64,000 nucleotides of DNA from Halomonas borealis (GTDB lineage: Bacteria; Pseudomonadota; Gammaproteobacteria; Pseudomonadales; Halomonadaceae): contig NZ_SDMO01000004.1 of assembly GCF_004798905.1 (NCBI RefSeq), positions 124,001-188,000 of the forward strand, written 5' to 3'. Within the stretch, counting starts at the first letter, position 1; the number at the start of each line of letters is the position of its first letter. The position numbers were made by a program, and so were the translations under genes. Shown piece by piece: positions 59,342-64,000 of this stretch. Under the pieces are notes generated by a model. It was not told the DNA's origin. It saw only the letters and a program-made list of their open reading frames with translations, and did no database searches.

Positions 59342-60532
59342 TCAGTCGTTGACCGCGGCGATCGCCTTGGCCAGGTAGGGCAGGTTCTCGTGGGAGAATC
59401 CGGCCACGTTGGCACGCCCGGAGCGCACCATGTAGATGCTGAACTCGTCGCGCAGGCGATCCACCTGCTCGGGCGTCAGCCCGGTGTAGGAGAACATGCC
59501 ACGCTGCTCGGCTACGTGGGCATACTTCTGGTCCAGGCCGTAGGGCTTCAAGGCCTCGACGAAGTCGCGCCGCAGGGTGTTGATGCGGTCGCGCATCTCG
59601 GTGAGTTCCTCGCGCCACAGGGCGGTCATCGCGTCGGAATGCAGGATCTCCGAGACGATGGCGCCACCATGGGCCGGCGGATTGGAGTAGTTCTCGCGGG
59701 CGACGATGGCCGCCTGGGAGCGCACGTCTTCCATCTGCTCGGCGTTCTTGGCCACCATGATCAAGCAACCGGTGCGCTCGCAGTAGATGCCGAAGTTCTT
59801 GGAGCAGGAGCTGGTGATGATCACCTCATCGAGGTTTTCGGCCAGCAGGCGCGGGGCGAAGGCATCCTCGTCCAGGCCTTCGCCGAAGCCCTGATAGGCG
59901 AAGTCGACCAGCGGCAGAAGACGGCGCTCGCGGACGACCTCGAGCACCTGCTTCCACTGCTCCCGGGACAGGTCGAAGCCGGTCGGGTTGTGGCAGCAGG
60001 CGTGCAGCAGCACCACGTCGCCCTCGGGAATCTGCTTCAGCGCACCCAGCATGCCGTCGAAGTCGAGGCGATTGTCGGCATCGACGTAGGGATACTTGTG
60101 CAGCGTGAGGCCGGCCGCCGGGAAGATGCCGAGGTGGTTCGGCCAGGTCGGGTCGCTGACCCAGATGTCCTTGCCGGGCAGCTGGGTGGCGATGAAGTCC
60201 GCCGCCAGGCGCAGCGCGCCGGTCCCACCGGGGGACTGGGTGGCACTGGCGCGTCCGGCCTCGAGCACCGGCGAGCCTTCGCCGAGCACCATCGGCAATA
60301 CCACCTCGCCATAGGCCGGGGCGCCGTGAGAACCGATGTAGGTCTTGGTGCTCTCGTTGTTGAGCAGCAGGGTCTCGGCTTCCTTGACCGCGCGCATCAC
60401 CGGGGTGTTGCCCTGAGCGTCGCGATAGACGCCGACACCGAGATCGACCTTCTGAGGGTTGCTGTCCTTCTTGAAGGCCTCGATGAGCCCGAGGATGGCA
60501 TCCCCGGGAACCCGCTCAATCTGTTCGAACAT
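59342..60532 (-). CDS. phhC: Aromatic amino acid aminotransferase (PhhC/TyrB type)
   Basis: A 396-residue class I PLP aminotransferase. The PLP lysine is in ITSSCSKNFGIYCERTG, with DPTWPNHLGIF and CCHNPTGFDLSREQW also conserved. Members transaminate tyrosine and phenylalanine (and aspartate) with 2-oxoglutarate. Its ATG abuts the phhB stop (TAAATG), giving tight coupling, and the phhA-phhB-phhC order matches Pseudomonas, where it starts tyrosine breakdown. Confidence 0.92.
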   Translation of the reverse strand: MFEQIERVPGDAILGLIEAFKKDSNPQKVDLGVGVYRDAQGNTPVMRAVKEAETLLLNNESTKTYIGSHGAPAYGEVVLPMVLGEGSPVLEAGRASATQSPGGTGALRLAADFIATQLPGKDIWVSDPTWPNHLGIFPAAGLTLHKYPYVDADNRLDFDGMLGALKQIPEGDVVLLHACCHNPTGFDLSREQWKQVLEVVRERRLLPLVDFAYQGFGEGLDEDAFAPRLLAENLDEVIITSSCSKNFGIYCERTGCLIMVAKNAEQMEDVRSQAAIVARENYSNPPAHGGAIVSEILHSDAMTALWREELTEMRDRINTLRRDFVEALKPYGLDQKYAHVAEQRGMFSYTGLTPEQVDRLRDEFSIYMVRSGRANVAGFSHENLPYLAKAIAAVND

Positions 60533-60871
60533 TTACTTCGCTACCTCGTCGGTTCTGGCGGCTAGGATGAAATCGTTCTTGTGCAGGCCCTTCATCTCGT
60601 GGGACCACCAGGTCACGGTGACCTTGCCCCATTCGGTCAGCAGGGCGGGGTGATGACCCGCCTCTTCGGCGATCTCGCCGACCGCGTTGGTGAACGCCAG
60701 GGCCTGCCGGAAGTTGCGGAACGTGAAGACCCGCTCCAGTTGCATGATGCCATCGCGCTCGGCGATCCGCCACTCGGGGATATCGCGGCGATACTGCTCG
60801 AGCTCGCCGTCGGTGACGTGGGGGGCGTCCCAGCTGCAGGCCTCGCACTGCTGTTCGGAAAGTTCGCTCAT
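60533..60871 (-). CDS. phhB: Pterin-4a-carbinolamine dehydratase
   Basis: A 112-residue protein of the PCD/DCoH family that recycles the pterin cofactor of phenylalanine hydroxylase. The active-site signature is [20 protein letters not shown] followed by [34 protein letters not shown] is typical of the N-terminal half. The gene lies 48 bp after phhA and ends directly at the phhC start. Confidence 0.95.
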   Translation of the reverse strand: MSELSEQQCEACSWDAPHVTDGELEQYRRDIPEWRIAERDGIMQLERVFTFRNFRQALAFTNAVGEIAEEAGHHPALLTEWGKVTVTWWSHEMKGLHKNDFILAARTDEVAK

Positions 60872-60919
60872 GATGACTCCTCGTGGTGGTTGATGGTCGT
60901 GAGTGGTGCGTGAAGGGTG

Positions 60920-61750
60920 TCAGGCGCTGGTGGCTGCGGCCACTGCCGGCTTGGGCTTGGGTGGGAAGCGTGGCTCGAACAGGCCGAGCGTCATGGCCTC
61001 GTGGACCATGCCCATGATGTCGCGGCCGGCCAGGTCGTGCAGCGTCTCCAGGCCATCCAACACATAGTAGAGTGGCTGGAGGATGTCGATGCGATAGGGG
61101 GTGCGCAGCGCATCCATGGGATCGAAGGGCGCCTGCAACGGCTCATCCGACAGGGCGTGCAGGGTCTCCTTGGGCGAGGAGATGATGCCGCCGCCGTAGA
61201 GACGCCGGCCCGCGGGGGTATCGACCAAGCCGAACTCCACGGTCATCCAGTACAGCCGGGCCAGGTAGACGCGCTCCTTGGGCGTGGCCTCGAGCCCCAG
61301 GCGGCCGTAGGTGGCGGTGAACTCGGCGAACGCGGGGTTGGTGAGCATCGGGCAGTGACCGAATATCTCGTGGAAGATGTCCGGCTCCTGCAGGTAGTCC
61401 AGCTCCTCCGGGGTGCGGATGAAGGTGGCGACGGGGAAGCGCCGGTTGGCGAGCAGCTCGAAGAAGGTGTCGAAGGGGATCAAGGCCGGCACCTGGGCGG
61501 TTTCCCAGCCGGTGGTCTCGCGCAGCACGGCATCGATCTCGCCGAGCTGGGGGATGCGCTCGGTGGGTAGCGCCAGGCGCTCCATGCCGTCGAGGTACTC
61601 CTGGCAGACCCGGCCGGGCAATAGCTCGACCTGACGTTTCATCAGCGTGCGCCAGGTGGCATGTTCCTGCTCGCTCCAGGCGATATGACCGTCGGCATCC
61701 GGCATTCGGGCTTGATAGGCGGTCTTCTTGGGGGCGTTCTGTGTCTTCAT
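60920..61750 (-). CDS. phhA: Phenylalanine 4-monooxygenase
   Basis: A 276-residue bacterial, single-domain aromatic amino acid hydroxylase converting phenylalanine to tyrosine with tetrahydropterin and O2. The non-heme iron ligands are in PDIFHEIFGHCPML (two His) and the downstream Glu in YWMTVEFGLVDT. It lacks the eukaryotic N-terminal regulatory domain, as expected. ATG 61750 is the first codon of the operon, which is divergent from phhR. PhhR-dependent activation is expected. Confidence 0.96.
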   Translation of the reverse strand: MKTQNAPKKTAYQARMPDADGHIAWSEQEHATWRTLMKRQVELLPGRVCQEYLDGMERLALPTERIPQLGEIDAVLRETTGWETAQVPALIPFDTFFELLANRRFPVATFIRTPEELDYLQEPDIFHEIFGHCPMLTNPAFAEFTATYGRLGLEATPKERVYLARLYWMTVEFGLVDTPAGRRLYGGGIISSPKETLHALSDEPLQAPFDPMDALRTPYRIDILQPLYYVLDGLETLHDLAGRDIMGMVHEAMTLGLFEPRFPPKPKPAVAAATSA

Positions 61751-61872
61751 GATGGCTCCCGTCGCGATGTTGGAATTGTGATGGCCTCAAGGGGATAACC
61801 GCAGTCTAGGTGGGGAGGCAGGTCGCCGGGGGCTTCCGCCACGGCAAGGGCGGTGGCCCCGGCACCGTCATT

Positions 61873-61890
61873 CGTAAAGGATTCATGACA
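61873..61890. promoter_or_regulatory. Candidate TyrR/PhhR box upstream of phhA
   Basis: CGTAAA-GGATTC-ATGACA fits the TyrR-type pattern TGTAAA-N6-TTTACA at 9 of 12 positions. It lies ~125 bp upstream of the phhA start, a suitable distance for an enhancer-binding activator. Confidence 0.42.
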
Positions 61891-61955
61891 GTCGGCGCCG
61901 CCGGCTGGGTCGATGCGGCGAAAGGTGGATGGCATCGGCCTCTCGCGGGCCGTAT

Positions 61956-61973
61956 CGTCACGTTATCTTTACA
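61956..61973. promoter_or_regulatory. Second candidate TyrR/PhhR box near phhR
   Basis: CGTCAC-GTTATC-TTTACA has a perfect right half-site and a weak left one (9 of 12). It lies about 67 bp before the phhR start and could serve autoregulation. Confidence 0.32.
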
Positions 61974-62039
61974 CGAGAGTCACGCCGAGCTGACGATCTT
62001 CTGTCGGAGGGGTGTCTTTCCCGTTGCCGCGAGTCCTTC

Positions 62040-63602
62040 ATGCGCCTGAGATTCCATTGCCAGAACCGTATCGGCATCCTGCGCGATATCGTCGCCCACT
62101 TCGCCGACTATGGTCTCAACGTGGCCCATGGCGAGGTCGGTGGCGAGTACGGCAACGCCATCTACCTGCATGTGCCCCACCTGCTGAATGCCCAGCTGGC
62201 GACGCTCAGGCCCGAGCTCGAGCAAGTCCCCGGGGTGTTCGGCGTGCGCCGGGTCAGCCTGATGCCCAGCGAGCGGCGCCACCTCGAGCTCGATGCCTTG
62301 TTGTCGTCGCTCTCCGATCCGGTGATGTCGATCGACATGGAGGGCCATCTGGTGGCCGCCAACCGGGCCGCGGGACAGCTGTTGGGTGTGCGGGTTGATG
62401 AGGTGCCGGGGCTGTCGCTGGATCGTTATCTGCCCGATCTGGACCTGCCGGCGCTGATTCGTCGCAACAACGCCCGGGTCAACGGGCTGCGGGTCAAGCT
62501 GCGCGAGACGGTGTTCCTGGCCGATATCTCGCCGCTGCACCGCGAGCAGCAGTCCGACGTGGCCTCGCTGGCCGGTGCCGTGGTCACCCTGCACCGCGCC
62601 GACCGCATCGGCGAGCGCATCTATCAGGTACAGCGTCAGGAGCTGCGGGGCTTCGAGTCGTTGTTCCAGGCCAGTCCTCGGCTGGAGGCGCTGATCGGCG
62701 AGGCGCGACGCATGGCGCCGTTGGATGCGCCGCTACTGATTCAGGGCGAGACCGGTACCGGCAAGGAGCTGTTGGCGCGGGCCTGCCATCTGGCGAGCCC
62801 GCGTGGCCAGGCGCCGTTCATGGCGCTGAACTGTGCGGGGTTGCCCGAGTCGATGGCCGAGACCGAGCTGTTCGGTTATGCCCCGGGGGCCTTCGAGGGC
62901 GCCCGCCCCGAAGGCAAGCTGGGGCTATTGGAGCTGACCGCCGGGGGCACCATCTTCCTCGACGAGGTCGGCGAGACCAGCCCGCGCATGCAGGTCAAGC
63001 TGCTGCGCTTCCTGCAGGATGGCGGCTTCCGCCGGGTCGGCAGCGACGAGGAGACCTACCTGGACGTGCGGGTGATCTGCGCCACCCAGCAGGACTTGCC
63101 GGCCCTGTGCACCGAGGGGCGTTTCCGCCAGGACCTCTACCACCGCCTCAATGTGCTGACCCTCGCCGTACCACCGCTGCGTGATTGCCTGGATGGCATC
63201 GAGGCGCTGGCGGTGCACTTCATCGATCGCGCCGCGACCCAGATCGGCTGCCCGATGCCGCGCCTGTCGGCGAGCGCCGTGGCGCGGTTGTCCGCCTACC
63301 ATTGGCCGGGCAATGTGCGCCAGTTGGAGAACGTGCTCTTCCAGGCGGTATCGCTGTGCGAGGGAGGCGTCATCGAGCCTGTCCACCTGCGCCTGCCGGA
63401 GGTGGGGCGCGCGCCGGGCCTCGCCGGTATCGACCTGGACGGCTCGCTGTCCGATATCCTGGCCGAGGTGGAGCGCCGGGTCCTGTCGAACCTGCATCCG
63501 CAGCATCCCTCTAGTCGCCAGCTGGCCAAGCGCCTCGGCGTCTCACACACCACCATCGCCAACAAGCTCAAGCGCCACGGGATCGGCTCGGAGGACTCGT
63601 GA
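62040..63602 (+). CDS. phhR: PhhR/TyrR-family sigma-54-type transcriptional regulator
   Basis: A 520-residue regulator of aromatic amino acid catabolism. Residues 1-~75 form an ACT domain (RFHCQNRIGILRDIVAHFAD) and ~80-190 a PAS domain. The AAA+ core has Walker A GETGTGKELLARACH and Walker B GGTIFLDEVGE. A C-terminal HTH follows (SRQLAKRLGVSHTTIANKL). The sigma-54 contact loop reads GAFEGA rather than GAFTGA, as in the PhhR/TyrR subgroup. ATG 62040 begins the ACT domain; the upstream open frame is non-homologous. It is divergent from phhA. Confidence 0.94.
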   Translation: MRLRFHCQNRIGILRDIVAHFADYGLNVAHGEVGGEYGNAIYLHVPHLLNAQLATLRPELEQVPGVFGVRRVSLMPSERRHLELDALLSSLSDPVMSIDMEGHLVAANRAAGQLLGVRVDEVPGLSLDRYLPDLDLPALIRRNNARVNGLRVKLRETVFLADISPLHREQQSDVASLAGAVVTLHRADRIGERIYQVQRQELRGFESLFQASPRLEALIGEARRMAPLDAPLLIQGETGTGKELLARACHLASPRGQAPFMALNCAGLPESMAETELFGYAPGAFEGARPEGKLGLLELTAGGTIFLDEVGETSPRMQVKLLRFLQDGGFRRVGSDEETYLDVRVICATQQDLPALCTEGRFRQDLYHRLNVLTLAVPPLRDCLDGIEALAVHFIDRAATQIGCPMPRLSASAVARLSAYHWPGNVRQLENVLFQAVSLCEGGVIEPVHLRLPEVGRAPGLAGIDLDGSLSDILAEVERRVLSNLHPQHPSSRQLAKRLGVSHTTIANKLKRHGIGSEDS

Positions 63603-63648
63603 CTCATGGGGGACGGTACTGGCCCGTGCGGTGCCGGTAGCGGAAGCA

Positions 63649-64000
63649 TTACCATCCGTTGGTTGCGGAGCGTTGGCCGTCGTGGAGTGCTCCGGTGTGG
63701 CCGGCGAGCCAGTCGCGCACTTCGCCGAAGGCATACGCCTCCAGGGCGGCGAAACCGTCGAGCCGGCGCGCCTTGTGGCGGGTCAGCCGTGGGGATGTCA
63801 GCCCGCACAGGAAGCGGGTCAGTAGCGTCGGCGTCGCCGCATCACCCTCGCCGGCGGAGGCCAGGCGCTCGCGCAGCGGCGCGGTCAGCGCGGCGGCATC
63901 CAGCGTGGCGAGTGGGGCCTGGGCGGGTGGGATGGGCAGCGAGGCGACCTGACCGCGACAGCCCGAGCAGTGGCCGCAGCGCTGCGGGGCCGCGTCGTCG
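63649..64000 (-). CDS. RecQ-like ATP-dependent DNA helicase, C-terminal fragment (5' end outside window)
   Basis: On the minus strand a frame is open from the window end to a TAA at 63649-63651, giving 117 residues. It has no start in the window because the gene continues beyond 64000. It begins near RCGHCSGCRGQ, the last part of the RecQ zinc-binding region, and contains LLTRFLCGLTSPRLTRHKA and ALEAYAFGEVRDWL, typical of the C-terminal part of bacterial RecQ-type helicases. It is convergent with phhR, 46 bp away. The helicase motor lies outside the window, so the exact subfamily is open. Confidence 0.75.
   Translation of the reverse strand, partial: DDAAPQRCGHCSGCRGQVASLPIPPAQAPLATLDAAALTAPLRERLASAGEGDAATPTLLTRFLCGLTSPRLTRHKARRLDGFAALEAYAFGEVRDWLAGHTGALHDGQRSATNGW

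Noticed and set aside
61844..61858. Sigma-54 promoter for phhA
   Set aside because: The -24/-12 spacing is one base too long and the -24 element is imperfect, so it is not listed as a feature.

Overview
The window is a GC-rich (roughly 65 percent by eye) gammaproteobacterial chromosome segment. It most resembles a halophilic Halomonas-type member of the Oceanospirillales. Evidence: a complete Na+-pumping NADH:quinone reductase operon, Pseudomonas-like local gene order (topA tail, mfd next to a long Gap, nqr-sthA, leuCDB-asd-truA-trpF, accD-folC-cvpA-purF-metZ, phhABC-phhR), acidic protein tails, and a cluster that looks dedicated to quaternary amine catabolism. The genus is inferred; no rRNA or tRNA gene is present to confirm it.

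Layout. 1-2237: 3' end of topA, a DUF6586 protein, a Tat-like L,D-transpeptidase and an Lpp/OprI-like lipoprotein. 2437-6373: a glycine-rich repeat lipoprotein preceded by three 22-bp-phased direct repeats, followed by a TpsB (FhaC/ShlB) transporter interrupted by a frameshift. 6660-13000: a second L,D-transpeptidase and mfd (minus), then a long-form GAPDH. 13115-21171: nqrABCDEF, nqrM and sthA; apbE is absent from its usual slot. 21234-23040: DUF488, PA2778-family peptidase and PA2779-family protein. 23233-28162: leuS-lptE-holA (minus) and a YbeL-like zinc ribbon protein (plus).

28227-38634 is the accessory highlight. It is a tightly packed minus-strand operon: Rieske oxygenase, SDR, betaine-type binding protein, choline-dehydrogenase-like GMC oxidase, flavin/[2Fe-2S] reductase, aldehyde dehydrogenase, class II aldolase, GATase1/AraC regulator, and possibly a polytopic membrane protein. 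The parts resemble choline, betaine and carnitine degradation enzymes, but the combination matches no pathway I can name.

38702-54890 is biosynthetic: a LysR regulator divergent from leuC-leuD, then leuB, asd, truA, trpF, trpB, trpA, accD, folC, a SPOR protein, cvpA, purF and metZ. 54976-57701: cytochrome b561, YceI and a MATE exporter. 57943-63602: amino-acid catabolism (dadA; phhA-phhB-phhC with divergent phhR). The window ends inside a recQ-like helicase gene read from the minus strand. No IS element, prophage, CRISPR array, tRNA or rRNA was seen.
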